A stretch of 64,000 bases of DNA from Rhinopomastus cyanomelas (Eukaryota > Chordata > Aves > Bucerotiformes > Rhinopomastidae), in NCBI GenBank assembly GCA_013400115.1, contig VXBP01009424.1:276269-340268 (forward strand). Reading direction: 5' to 3'. Under the pieces are notes generated by a model. That model did no database searches, was not told where the DNA came from, and saw only the letters and a list, made by a program, of their open reading frames with translations. Below are positions 1 through 11,261 of the stretch, one piece after another. The position numbers and the translations under genes are program-made. Numbering within the stretch: position 1 is the stretch's first letter; each line of letters starts with the position of its first letter.

Positions 1-387
1 GCTGCGACGCCCGGGAGCAGGCGCCGCTTCCGGAGAGGAAGATGACATAATTCATACCCGGACGGCTCCCTCCTCGCAGCAGAGCCGGCCCCAAACCCCA
101 GCCCTCTCCCCCTAATCTCCGGCTCGAACCGTGAGAGACGGCGGGATGCTGGGGAGGGCTCCGGCGCGCTGGGGGTGTCAGATGTGGCTGCTGCAGACCA
201 GCGCCGGGGAGGGGAAGGGTGTGTGTAGGAGATGGGGGGGACGGCCCCGCAGACGATCGAGTCCCGAAGCACATGAGCTCAGCCCAGACTTTTGGCACCG
301 GCATCAGAAAGGGGCTAAAGCCGCCGGGCTCCTGCTCGCCTGCCCCCACTCCAAAAAAAACAAAACCAGCTCCGGGGTGGCAGGGCT
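1..387. other. GC-rich left edge, no gene recognised
   Basis: CpG-containing sequence with a possible CRE/AP-1-like 'gatgacataat' near 41-51, then A-rich and C-rich simple stretches before the gap. The ORFs here are interrupted by N and show no recognisable protein. Confidence 0.3.
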
Positions 388-527
388 NNNNNNNNNNNNN
401 NNNNNNNNNNNNNNNNNNNNNNNNNNNNNNNNNNNNNNNNNNNNNNNNNNNNNNNNNNNNNNNNNNNNNNNNNNNNNNNNNNNNNNNNNNNNNNNNNNNN
501 NNNNNNNNNNNNNNNNNNNNNNNNNNN
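388..527. other. assembly gap (140 N)
   Basis: A run of 140 unknown bases in GC-rich sequence. Confidence 0.99.
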
Positions 528-970
528 AGCCCCGCTGCAGCTGCTGGGGGATGTTTCCCACCAGGATCAGGCAGGGGCTGGTTGCAGCGGAGGGGCTGCG
601 CCTGGTTATCTCCTCAACGAGGGGCCCGGAGCCATCAAGATCTGCTCCAAACAATCGCTTCCTTTCCCAGGCACCTTCCTAAAGAGGAAAAAAAAGAGAA
701 CAACAAAACCCCAACAATAATAAAAGAGGAAAAAAAGAGCAGCACAAGCCCCAGCAGACTTTTCCCAGTGCTGCCGCATTTCCCTGCCTTGTTTTCCTGC
801 TTCCCCCTCCTCCAGCATCTCCCGCGCCCGGGATTGTCCCCAGCTGCCTTCAGCGGGGCTCTCCACTGCTTTGGGGTTGATCCTTGGGGTGGGCGAGGGG
901 TTCTCCTGCTGGCCCTGGTACTGCGGGACGTGGGGAGCTAAACCTCAGTGGGCCCCCGGCACTGATTGGG
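528..970. other. non-coding, nothing recognised
   Basis: Contains an A-rich patch (680-745) and GC-rich unique sequence. No gene or transposon was recognised. Confidence 0.3.
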
Positions 971-971
971 A

Positions 972-1530
972 TCGGACCTGTGTGATGGGATCAATCCTGT
1001 GTGATGGATCAATCCTGTGTGATGGGATCAATCCTGTGTGATGGATCAATCCTGTGTGATGGGATCAATCCTGTGTGATGGGATCAATCCTGTGTGATGG
1101 ATCAATCCTGTGTGATGGATCAATCCTGTGTGATGGATCAATCCTGTGTGATGGGATCAATCCTGTGTGATGGATCAATCCTGTGTGATGGGATCAATCC
1201 TGTGTGATGGATCAATCCTGTGTGATGGGATCAATCCTGTGTGATGGGCTCAGTCCTGTGTTATGGATCAATCCTGTGTGATGGATCAATCCTGTGTGAT
1301 GGGATCAATCCTGTGTGATGGATCAATCCTGTGTGATGGATCAATCCTGTGTGATGGGATCAATCCTGTGTGATGGGATCAATCCTGTGTGATGGGATCA
1401 GTGCTGTGATGGGCTCAATCCTGTGTGATGGGATCAGTCCTGTGTGACAGGATCAATCCTGCAATGGGGATCAATCCTGTGTGATGGGATCAGCCCTGTG
1501 TGATGGGGATCAAACCTATGATTTTGACCA
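972..1530. repeat. 18/19-bp minisatellite
   Basis: Tandem units gatcaatcctgtgtgatg with or without an extra g, so 18- and 19-bp variants are interspersed. Units at the right end degenerate (cagtcctgtg, gcaatgggg). By length there are about 30 units. No coding capacity is implied. Confidence 0.95.
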
Positions 1531-4480
1531 TTCCTATGTGGGATTGATCCTGCACTCATGGATGGGTCTGAGCTCCTTCCTCATCTCATCCCACGGCCCC
1601 CCTAGCTGAGCCCAACACTCGGGTGCCTTAAGTAATGTCATCCCCTTCCCAGATGATTTCCCAGTAGCAGGGGGAGGCTGGCAGCTTTGTGGGGCCGGCT
1701 GCCCTTCCCCAGCCTGTGGGGTCTGGCAGGAGCAGGAGCAGCTCTGGGATGGCCCTGAGCTGTGGCACCGCGGGGCTGCCAGGGCAGAGCAGGGGATGCG
1801 GGTCCATACTGGGACGGCTGCGCTTCCCCCTGCCGAGTGCCAGTTCCCAGGGCCAGCCGGCCCCGGGGGAGCCCCGGGGAGGCAGATGTAGGGGCTGAAC
1901 CCAAGCACTGCCTTCTGTCCCCACGCTGGCTGTGGGGACGGGTCCATAATTCACGGCAGCTCAACCCAAGCTGCCGGTGACTCTTCCCAGGGCTGGGTTT
2001 GTCACTGGGGATGCCGCCAGCATCCCCTGTGCAACCCCTCGACTGCCCCACCTGCACGAGGCAGAGCTCGACCCCAACCCCAGCCTCCTGCCAGCGAGGT
2101 GCCCACAGACTCGTGATGGTACCCACACACTCGTGGTGGTGCCCATCTTGTGCTCACTGGTTCACCCACCACCCACAGGGGAGGGGGATTCACTCCATGG
2201 GGTTTTTGGTGACTCGAGGGCCAGAAGCTTCTCCCAGTGAGGCACAAGGTATCTCCACTGGGAATTTGTCCCCCATGCACAGGGCAGGCTTTTCCCTCCT
2301 GTGCCAAGTGCTGGGGCCACTCAGACTGACTGGGATGAGCTGTGGGCCACTGGGGCTGTGGGGCCAGTGGACCGCAGCTTCCCCTGGCCAGTGTGGGTGG
2401 GGGTCCGAGTGTGGCTCCAGGAAGCCGCAGCCATATCTCCCCTTGTCACTATCTCTCAGAGCTTCCCATGTGCAGAGCAGCCCTGGCTCTGCACAACCGG
2501 GCTGGGGCAAGGCTGGGGGGGGGGCAACCACCCCACTTCCCAGCCTGGGGGAAGGGGGGCTGTATGGGGTCCTGGCTGCACCTGGGTGCTGGCAGCACCC
2601 TGCTCCTCTCCCCGGGGCTGTGGGGGCTCTGTGCTCTGTTTGGAGAACCCCTCTGGCTCAGCTCCTGCCCCAGTGAACCCCCTACCAAGGGGGGCTGTGC
2701 TCAGCCTGGGGGTCTCACATTAGAGAAGCTTCATTTGTCCTTGATTCCCCCTCCCTGCTGTGGGAGCTGGACCCACTTTGGTCCAGTATGTTCCAGTTTG
2801 GTTGTGGTTCTGGTACCCTTGCTGTGTTTGCTCTGCAGCAGCAGAGTGCAGGAAGGAGGCTTCTTCAGGATGGGCTGGGTGAGCAGCTGAGGAACCCAGT
2901 GCCGGGGCTGCACCCCCAGTTATTTCACATCCTCTCCCAGTACCAACTAGATCTTGGTGGGAACAGAAGATCCCATCTCTCTTCGTGGCATCTGGGGCAG
3001 CAGGGGGCTGTGACCCAGCAGGGACTGTTCTGGCTTCCCAGGGACCACAGCAGGGCTCTTCCTATAGCTCCAGGGATCCTCAGGAAGCAGGACCAAGGCT
3101 GTGCCAGGGAAGAGAGGGGTTTGTCCATGAGCAGCTGGATGGACCCACCAAGTGGAGCAGCTCTGCTCATCCCAAGGGACCTAGGGATGCTCCCAGCTGC
3201 CCCCAGCAGCAACTGGTGCTTTCCAGGATGTGGGGTCGTGAGCAGCCCCCTCCACCCACTGCCTCATTTGTCAGGAATGAAATTCCATGGTGTGAATCTG
3301 CAGCCTGGAGTGGGGAAGGAGGGTTTTTCCAAGCCCCCAGGGCCAGGGCTGGGAGCCAGCACGGGAGCAGGAACATGACTGGGAACCTTCTGGGGTGGTT
3401 CCTGCGCCACCAGCTGCTCCCTCAGCGCCTGCTCCTCATCAGGGGAAACTGAGGCAAGGGCTGCCCTCGCTGCTGGCAGGAGGACAGCAAAGGGCCTGTT
3501 TTGCAAGACGAGGGTCTTTTGTAAGAGGAGGAAGGGAGGGAGGGGGAAGTTTTGCAAGCTCAGAGAACCTGCACGTGCCAGTGGGAACCCAGCCTGACCC
3601 AGAGCCCTGTGACTGCAGCCCTGGCCACTGCCTTCCCCTTTCTGCCCGGAAACCCACAGTGTCACCCGAACTGCCCTGGCAGCAGGAAGGGCCACCCCTG
3701 CCGTGGGTTTGCTGGGAGCAGCACAGCTGGGAACTGGGATGTTATGGGGTGGTGCTTTGTACCATCTCCCTTTGCCCTGCGGGGTCCTCTTTGCTCTGCT
3801 GGGCTGTGGCATGGATGCGATGGCTCGCCTGAGCCACCCAACTCCCCCCAGTTTGCAGCCAGAGCTGGGAATCTCCTCATTCCCTGCAGCCACAGCTCTT
3901 ACAGAACCACTGACCCCACTGGGGATGGTGGTTTGGATCTGAGTTGCAGAGCAGGAGGATCTGGCCACAACCACTGCCCTGCAGCCTCCCACCCCATATC
4001 CCCGGCTCTTCCTGCCGGCGCGCGGCACTGGGGAGCTGCGGGATGTGGAAGGCCTCCCTTACCTAATAGGAAGGGGTGTGGGTGGGTGTGGGAGTGATAA
4101 ATCCTCTCAGATCATTTCACTTCAGGGGAAGTCAGTGCATTACTGAAGGGCCTTTGATTGTGGAGCCTGTTGTTGACTCACAGACCCGAAGACATTTCTC
4201 CTCTGTTAGGTCTATCTGTGGGTCTTTCCTGCCCCACTTCTCCCTGCCTGCTCTGTGTTCCCACACCTCTCCCAGCTCGGCCCTGCTCCAGATCTCACTC
4301 CTGTCCTGATAACCCTTCCAGTGGCCGGGGGTAGAGGATCAGCTCTTGGCTGGGATCCTCTCCGGCTCCAGCCAGGGTTTGGTGCTGGCTGTGGACAAAA
4401 GGATAAGGAGCAAATGCTGCTCGTGGCTGGATGTGGGACCAGTGGGCAGCTTCGTGGGATACCTCAGGGTTGTGGTTCCT
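1531..4480. other. unique intergenic sequence
   Basis: GC-rich non-repetitive DNA. Overlapping ORFs are present in all frames because stops are scarce; none shows a domain, and no CR1 was recognised. A CR1-free stretch of nearly 3 kb is unusual here. Confidence 0.3.
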
Positions 4481-4634
4481 CAGAATCCCAGAACATTAGG
4501 GATGGTAAGGGACCTCAAAAGATCATCGAGTCCAATCCTCCTGCCACAGCAGAATCCCCTAGATCCAGTTGCACGGGAACATGGCCAGGAGGGTTTTAAG
4601 TGTCCCCCAAGAAGGAGACTCCACAACCTCTGCC
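4481..4634 (-). mobile_element. CR1 LINE 3' fragment
   Basis: Reads from the 3' end on the minus strand: cagaacattagggatgg, then gggacctcaaaagatcat and ggatcccctagatccagt-like words. Truncated after 'gactccacaacctctgcc'. Confidence 0.88.
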
Positions 4635-5109
4635 AAACCTGCCAAACCCCACATTTCCCATGGGGGACCCCCTGGCCAGGCAAAAGGCCCCAGAGCTGAT
4701 TCCCTTTTGCATCTCCACCCCAAGCAGTGTCGCTCCCCATGGGCTCTGGCACACCCCGTGCTCATCCCGTGCTGCTGCGTGTGCTGGGAGGCAGCAGGGG
4801 GTTGGAGTGATGCTCAGACCACACGGGTCCCTTAAGCTGCAGAGGACTGGGCTTTAAAGACAAGCTGGCACCAGCCCGGTGGCTCTGCTGGGGACGTGTA
4901 GCCACGCGAGGGAACAGCTCGCTGGACGGGAGGGCTTCTGGAATCAAAGGAGTGAGAGGCTGTGCCAGGGATCAGCTCGGCTTCGGGGGGGTGATGTGCT
5001 CCGAGCTGCTCGAGCCCTCAGGATCACCCTCCTTTGCCTGCTCTGGGACACAGCCATCGCTGCTTTCCCGACATCAGGAACACAAAGTTAGCATCCAGAG
5101 TGGGAATTT

Positions 5110-5390
5110 CATAGAGTCATAGAATCCTGGGCTGGAAGGGACCTCAAGGATCACCCAGTCCAACCCATCCAGCTAAAAATAGAGGTTAAACTCCCTGTCC
5201 CAGCAGCCTGTCCAGCTGGGGCTTAAAACTGCCCCATATAGGGCAATCAACCCCTTTCCCTGGGAGATGATTCCAGTGGTTAGTTGTTCTAATGGGGAAG
5301 AATTGTCTTCTGGACCCCACTGGGAATCTCCCCAGGAGCCACTGATCCCCACCCCCCATGTCTTTTCCATAGGGCTCTTGTGAAAAGGAG
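5110..5390 (-). mobile_element. CR1 LINE 3' fragment, divergent subfamily
   Basis: Starts catagagtcatagaatcc and continues ggaagggacctcaaggat. The following body (cctgtcccagcagcctgtcc, ggagatgattccagtggtt) differs from the other copies in the window. Confidence 0.8.
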
Positions 5391-5478
5391 TCAGAGTTCA
5401 TGGTCAAAGCCCCTTTAGCAATGGGTGGTGCGAGCTGTCACCAGAGAAAAGCTCCTTCCACTGCTTTGTGCTGGGAAG

Positions 5479-5530
5479 TGGTTGGGATTGATGGTCCTAA
5501 AGGTCTCTTCCAACCAAAGAGATTCTGGGA
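5479..5530 (+). mobile_element. CR1 LINE 3' end
   Basis: Short terminal piece gttgggattgatggtcctaa followed by ggtctcttccaacc and gattctgg. Confidence 0.7.
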
Positions 5531-6205
5531 AGTCACAGCAGAGGGTCATTAATCACCAGGCGGCTCTGCGATGGGTTAGGGGTTCAGTGCTGGTGGTGGT
5601 GGTGGCTTTGCCATCATCCCCATTGCTCTGAGCCAGCTCTAGAGAGCAGCCTGGTGCAAGCAGGTAGATAATAGGAAACAGGATCATTCAGGAAACCATG
5701 GGGTGTCCTGGCTGCTCCTGGCCTCACCCCCTACACCTTGGAGCATGCAAATTCCATGGTGGCTTTTCAAGCGCAAACCTCCCATGAAAACAAAACCAAA
5801 GGAGCCCCAAAGCTGGAGCAGCCCTGGAATGAAGCTGATCTACCCAGGAACCCCACGGGAGATCCCCCATACCCTGCAGATGAGCAGCCAGCACCCCATT
5901 CCTTTGTTCTCTGCCACCTATTTTAAGCTGTCACGGAGGGAGCACAGGGTGCCCTGCGGTAACCGCCACCATCAGCAGACACTGGGGCTCGGAGGACTTG
6001 ACACGCAGCTCAGCCGAGCCGGCCTGAACTGCTCGGGGCTCTGCCTTGGCGAAGGCTGTGACCTGATGGGATCAGGCAGAGGAAAGGGACCGGCGCGGCA
6101 GGGACTGGCTGCTGCGGGGCGGCAGGTCTGGCCCCACTCCAGTCCCATCTGAGGGCGGGGAGGGACAGGGCTGCTGGGGTGAAGGGCTTTTGCAGCACCA
6201 GGGAC
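5531..6205. other. unique intergenic sequence
   Basis: No gene or repeat recognised. Becomes GC-rich toward 6000-6160. Confidence 0.3.
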
Positions 6206-6207
6206 AT

Positions 6208-6832
6208 GTAATCCCTCAACACTCCCACAGGTGATCTCTAAACATTCTAATCCCTAAGCATTCCCCAGTGGAATCCCTAAACATTCCCATAGGTAATCCC
6301 TAAACATTCTAATCCCTAAGCATTCCCCAGTGGAATCCCTAAACTTTCCCAAACACAATCCCTAAGAGTTCTCCAAAGCAATCCCTAAACATTCCTAATC
6401 CCTAAGTATCCCCTAATGTAATCCCTAAACTTTCCCAATAGAATCCCTAGATTTTCCCAGAGGCAATCCCTAAACATTCCCCAGTGGAATCCCTAAACAT
6501 TCCCAAACACAATCCCTAAGCGTTCCCCCAAAGCAATTCCTAAGCATACCTAATCCCTAAGCATCCCCTAAAGAAACCCTAAAATTTCCCAGTGGAATCC
6601 CTTAATTTTCCCAGATGTGATCCCTAAACATTCCCCAATGAAATCCCTACACATACCCAAAGACCATCCCTAAACTTTCCCAAACCCAATCCCAAAGCAT
6701 TCCCAAAGACCACCCCTAAACATTCCCAAACACGATCGTCTCCAACGCAGTCCCTAATATTCCTGATCCCTAAGCATTCCCTAATGTGATCCCTAAACTT
6801 TCCCAGCGGAATCCCAAACATCCCAACATCCC
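6208..6832. repeat. AATCCCTAAACATTCCC-type minisatellite with higher-order structure
   Basis: Units of about 18-20 bp built on aatccctaaacattccc alternate with gtggaatcccta, aacacaatcccta and taatccctaagcattcc variants. Blocks of several variants recur as larger units (compare 6208-6290 with 6290-6345). Moderately diverged. Confidence 0.92.
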
Positions 6833-7895
6833 CCCCCCCGGCTTCTCCCAGGTGCTGCAGTGGCTTCCCCCGGGCTCCGTGGAATCAGCCCCGCACCTCA
6901 TGGGTGCGATGGGATCCGCTCGGGACCCGGGTGCTGGCTGGAGCCCCCGACCCTGCCAAACGCCCCAGCTCAGAGCGGCTTCTTCCCAGAGAGGGGACGG
7001 AGCGGGTTCCCGTCTCTTCTCCGGGACAGGACCGGGGTGACCCGGGGCGGTCGCAGCATCTCCAGCCCGGAGCGCGTCGGCAGCCCTGGGGCTCTGCGCA
7101 CGCCACAGGCCAGTGAGTCACCAGCCAGCCCAGGGCTATTTTTACCCCCCGGGGCAGGCTCGCTGGGTCATTCCCAGTTCCTAATTGCTGTGATCAGCCC
7201 TTCATAAATCTCGCCCGAAAGAGGAAGTCTGGGAAGTACAAGTGTCCCGCTCCGAGCCGAGCTGAGCCGTGGCCGCCGGGAGGGTGGGAGGGATGGGAAA
7301 CGCTCAGCCCTGACCTGCTGCTCTTCACACCGAGCTCCCCACAGGGATGTTTGGCTGACATTTTGCTCAGGCCACCGCTGGGACAACCTGCTTCTTCCTC
7401 CTCGTCCTGCCTCTCTGCCTGAGCGCTCCCGGGCACAGCCGAGCTGAGCCGAGCCGAGCTGAGCCGGTGCAGGAGGGCAGCGCCGGACGGGAAAAGTCAA
7501 GCCCTGATCTCTCCCTCATCAGTCTCACCCCACCCAAGCGTCTGAAAAGCCTTCGCTGATCAGACTGTCGGCTGTTTTTAGTCGCTGCCTCTGCCCTTCC
7601 TGGCCAGGGCTGAGACCAGAAGCAGCGGGGAGGATGAGGCAGCCGCGTCGTGGGGATGGATGGATGGATGGATGGATGGATGGAGGAGGAACGCGGGGAC
7701 ATCTCCCTGGCAGGGCGCTGGAGGTGTTTGGTCTCTATCAGCACCATCCCGCCTCGAAGCTCTAGGCTTTCTGGGTCGGGTCCTGGCTGGGGACCCCATT
7801 GGTGTGGGATGGAAACGAGGGACGTGTGGGGATACGCAGAGCACAGAAACATTGCCATCTGCTGACACGTCCGGGCACGCAGCCTTGGACCCTCT
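6833..7895. promoter_or_regulatory. GC-rich unique block, candidate regulatory element
   Basis: Around 7110-7250 sits a non-repetitive cluster: tgagtca (AP-1-like), ctatttttac (MEF2-like), cctaattgctgtgatcag, tcataaatctcgcc and gaggaagt (ETS-like). GC/CpG-rich sequence with two gagctgagccgagc-like repeats flanks it. A (GGAT)n microsatellite lies at about 7656-7686. No gene is recognised. Conservation is unknown. Confidence 0.25.
7656..7686. repeat. (GGAT)n microsatellite
   Basis: Seven near-perfect ggat units, which produce the [13 protein letters not shown] ORF. Confidence 0.9.
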
Positions 7896-8090
7896 TCCCT
7901 GGGAGGGTGGCAGAGCCCTGGAAGGGGCTGCCCAGGGGGGTTGTGGAGTCTCCTTCACTGGAGACATTTCAAACCCACCTGGATGTGTTCCTGTGGGACT
8001 TGATCTAGGTGATCCTGCTCTGACAGGGGGATGGGACTGGCTGATCTTTGGAGGTCCCTTCCAATCCCTGATGTTCTGTGATTCTGTGAC
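7896..8090 (+). mobile_element. CR1 LINE 3' fragment
   Basis: Contains cagagccctggaaggggctg, gttgtggagtctccttcac and gatctttggaggtcccttcc, then gatgttctgtgattctgtg at the end. Confidence 0.9.
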
Positions 8091-8154
8091 CCTGGTCACC
8101 ATGTGCAGATGGCCCGGGACACTCACTGCCAGTCTTGCTGGGCTGGTATCTCAC

Positions 8155-8692
8155 TGGGTATGAGTGTGTTGAGGTGGCTGAGGCACCTTGAGTACTGGGT
8201 CCAGTTCTGGGCACCTCAGCACAAGGGAGACATTGAGGGGCTGGAGCAAGGGCAGAGGAGGGCAACAGAGCTGGGGAAGGGCCTGGAGAATACATCTGGT
8301 GAGGAGAGATGGAGAGAGTTGGGGCTGTTGAGTTGGAGGAAGAGGAGGCTGAGGGGAGACCTCATTGCTCTCCACAACTATCTGAGAGGACAGTGTGGAG
8401 ATGCTGGTGCTGGGCTCTTCTCACAGGTCATTAGTGACAGAAGCAGAGGGAAGGGCTTCCAGCTCCACCAGGAGAGGATCAGACTGGCCATTGGGAAGAA
8501 ATTCTTCCTGGAGAGAGTGGTCAGGGTCTGGGATGGGCTGCCCAGGGTGGGAGTTGAGTTGGACGAGTTTAAAAGTCGCTTAGATGTGGTGTTGGGGGAT
8601 CTGCTTCAGGGGTGACCTTGTAGAGTGGGGTTGATGGTTGGACTTGATGATCCAAGAGGTCTTTTCCAACCCGAATGACTCTGCGATTCTGG
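8155..8692 (+). mobile_element. CR1 LINE, ORF2 C-terminus to 3' end
   Basis: About 540 bp. One frame still reads ORF2-like words ([45 protein letters not shown]). It ends ttggacttgatgatcc, ggtcttttccaaccc and tctgcgattctgg. Frameshifts and stops show it is dead. Confidence 0.93.
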
Positions 8693-9978
8693 TGCTACTG
8701 GTGCTTTCAGTGCTCATGAGCCAGGAGATGACGGGGGCCGTCCTGCTCCTCCCAAAAGAGTTAATGAACCTCTGCCCTGCTGCAAGGAGAGATTTCAAAG
8801 GGTGGGATGGATCACCCAGACAGTGAGGGCAGGTCTTGGTAATTGCAGCCTCTGCAAGAGCTGCAAAGGATTTGGGAAAGTGTGCACTTGGCTGCACAAG
8901 CAGGGTTTGACTCCCCATGTCTTTTCCCCCCACTGAGCTCTCCCCCAGTGCCCTCCAGCTAGAGAGCGTGGAGATGCGTGTCTGGGACTGGATTCGCCTT
9001 GTTTCAAGTTTCCTGGGAACCTGGCACTGGCCGTATCCAGAGGAGGGCTGCTTCCAGCTTCCCAGGCACTAGGGGTCTGCTGTGGTGGGCAGAGGGCTGG
9101 GAGCTCCCAGATGCTCCACTCTGTGCCTCTGAGAGCAACCAGCAGCCCCAAGAGTTGAGATGGAAGCCTGTGGCCTTCCTGGGGATGTCCCAGACTGGGA
9201 CCCTCCAGGCACAACACTGGGGTGAGCAGCCAGGCAGGTTCTTCACCCATCCCTAGGGGGATGTTTGGGATAGTTTGGAGCAGCAGGCAGGAGATGGGGA
9301 GGCTGGTGCAGCTCCCAGTTCCTTGCAGAGGGAGTCACAGGTGCTGCCAGGCTTGCTGGGACATGCTGGGATGGCCTGTGGGCTCCCACTGGCACCTGTC
9401 TCGCAGAGGGATTCAGCTTTGGTGCAGGGATGGTGTCAGATGGGCATCCAGTGGTCCATCTTGGCCCAAGGAGCAAGAGATGAGCTCGCCTGGTCTGTTC
9501 CCCTTGGAGGAGGACCTTATCCCTGCTCCAGCCTCCTTCCTCCTTCGCAGAGGCACCTGTGCCAGGCTGGGTGCACTGGTTGCACCTCTGGCCACTGGGA
9601 CTGAGATGGCTATGGGGTTCTGAGAAGGCTACAGGGTGGCAAATCTGGGTGGCTGCCAAAAAGTGATAAAAATGACTGTCTGTTCCGGCCCTAGAGAAGA
9701 TTTTGGGTGGAAATGTCCTGTCCCCCACCCCACCCCAACCCCAGGCACCCTCCCCATCAAACCTCAGTTTTATTAAAACACCATTTTTTACCTCTAGCCT
9801 GGCAAGCAAATGTCTGGTCCGGGCTCCTATCAGTGGCCTGATGCTCCCAAACTTGCCATTTCCAGCCCCTTTTGCTTCACCTGTTGATTGACAGCTGTCA
9901 GTCAACACTTGTAGGGGCTGAGCATGATGCTGGGTTCTCCCTGCTCTGAACTTCTCTGGTGGCTTTAGGCAGAGTTTT
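8693..9978. other. unique intergenic sequence
   Basis: No gene, CR1 or tandem repeat recognised. Confidence 0.3.
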
Positions 9979-10240
9979 CATAGACTTATTGGAAGGGACT
10001 TCCAGAGGGCATCTTGTTCAACCCCCTGCAACAAGCAGGGCCAGCACTCACCACACCAGGTTGCCCAGAGCACTTTAATGGCTCCAGGGGTGGGGCCTCT
10101 GCCCTCAATCTGGGCAGCCTGTTCCAGGGACCCCCCACCCTCAAATCCAACTTCTTCCTCCTGTCCAGCCTCAATCTGCCCTTTTCTAGCTTCAAACCAT
10201 CACCCCTGGTCCTGCTGTTCCCTGCCCTAGTGACTAGTTC
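9979..10240 (-). mobile_element. CR1 LINE 3' fragment
   Basis: Starts catagacttattggaaggg and includes caacaagcagggccagcact, gggcagcctgttccaggg and ccagcctcaatctgccc. Confidence 0.9.
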
Positions 10241-10380
10241 TTCCCCAGGGAAAGCTCATCCCATACTGGTCCCGGATACCACTCCCCATCTTGCATCAGT
10301 GATCTTAGTGCCCAGCACGAGGTGGATGCTGGATGGGCACAGTGGCCATGAGAGGGGCTTGGGCCACCAGTGTTGTGGCT

Positions 10381-10480
10381 TCACAGAATCACAGAACATT
10401 AGGGATGGGAAGGGACCTCAAGAGATCATCCAGTCCCATCCCCCTGCCAGAGCAGGATCCCCTAGATCCAGTCACACTTG
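10381..10480 (-). mobile_element. CR1 LINE 3' end
   Basis: tcacagaatcacagaacat, agggacctcaagagatcat, then the ggatcccctagatccagtc motif. About 100 bp. Confidence 0.9.
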
Positions 10481-11020
10481 GTCAGGATGAGCCGTAGCCA
10501 GTCCCTGAGCAAACATCTCAGATCCTGTCCAGAGCAGCATCTCCCTGCCAGGAGGAAGGACAATCTCCCGGGGGAAGAGAGCGGTTGTGTCACTGGTGCT
10601 ACGGGTTGGACTCGTCCGGGCTCGTCTCCTATTTATTTATGAACTGTGGCAGGTTTCCAGCCAGTTGTTTTCCTGGTGTCATGTGAAACCCCCAACTTCT
10701 TGTTCTGAGGTGCTGCCCCAGCTCTGGTGCCACCACCCCTAGCCCGATGCTGCTCACCGGGGCGGCACGGAGCCCTTTTCAGGGAGGGGTGGGTACGAGT
10801 GCTAGGGCAGCCCTGGGTGTCCTCTCTGCTCACCCTGGCACGGCTGGCTGGGGCTTTCCAGGTGAGCTCATGCGTCAGGTGCTGCCTCACGGGTGTCATC
10901 GCCCCGGGGGCCAGTGCAGTGGTGGCAGGGACAGCGGGGACCTGCCAAACCCTGGGGCGCTGCCGGCACCGCTCGCTCGCAAAGAGGATGTGGACTCCTG
11001 TACCTGCAGACCAGTGTCTG
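10481..11020. other. unique intergenic sequence
   Basis: No feature recognised. 10860-10980 is rather GC-rich. Confidence 0.3.
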
Positions 11021-11100
11021 ACCATCATTTAGGCTGGAAAAGGCACTGAAGATCACGGAGTCCAGCCCTAACCCAACACTCACAGGTCCACCCCTAAAAT
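11021..11100 (-). mobile_element. old CR1 LINE 3' end
   Basis: atttaggctggaaaaggcac and gaagatcacggagtccagcc resemble diverged CR1 3' ends. Confidence 0.55.
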
Positions 11101-11261
11101 CAGGTGGTTTGAAGGTTGGGTTATCCCACTCCAGTCCCTTTGTGGGTCTTTGCAGGGTCACAGCCCTCACAGACAGCTTTGGGACTTGCACAGGAACAGG
11201 CTGGAGAGGGAGCAAAGCAGAGTTAAACTGTCTAGATGTCTGAGGGATACATAAGGGACTG

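Noticed and set aside
1..387. NOTCH1 promoter at the left edge
   Set aside because: Expected from synteny only; no NOTCH1 exon or recognisable motif is visible.
6208..6832. CCCTAAA words as a plant-type or internal telomeric repeat
   Set aside because: The real unit is longer (aatccctaaacattccc), and vertebrate telomeres are TTAGGG.
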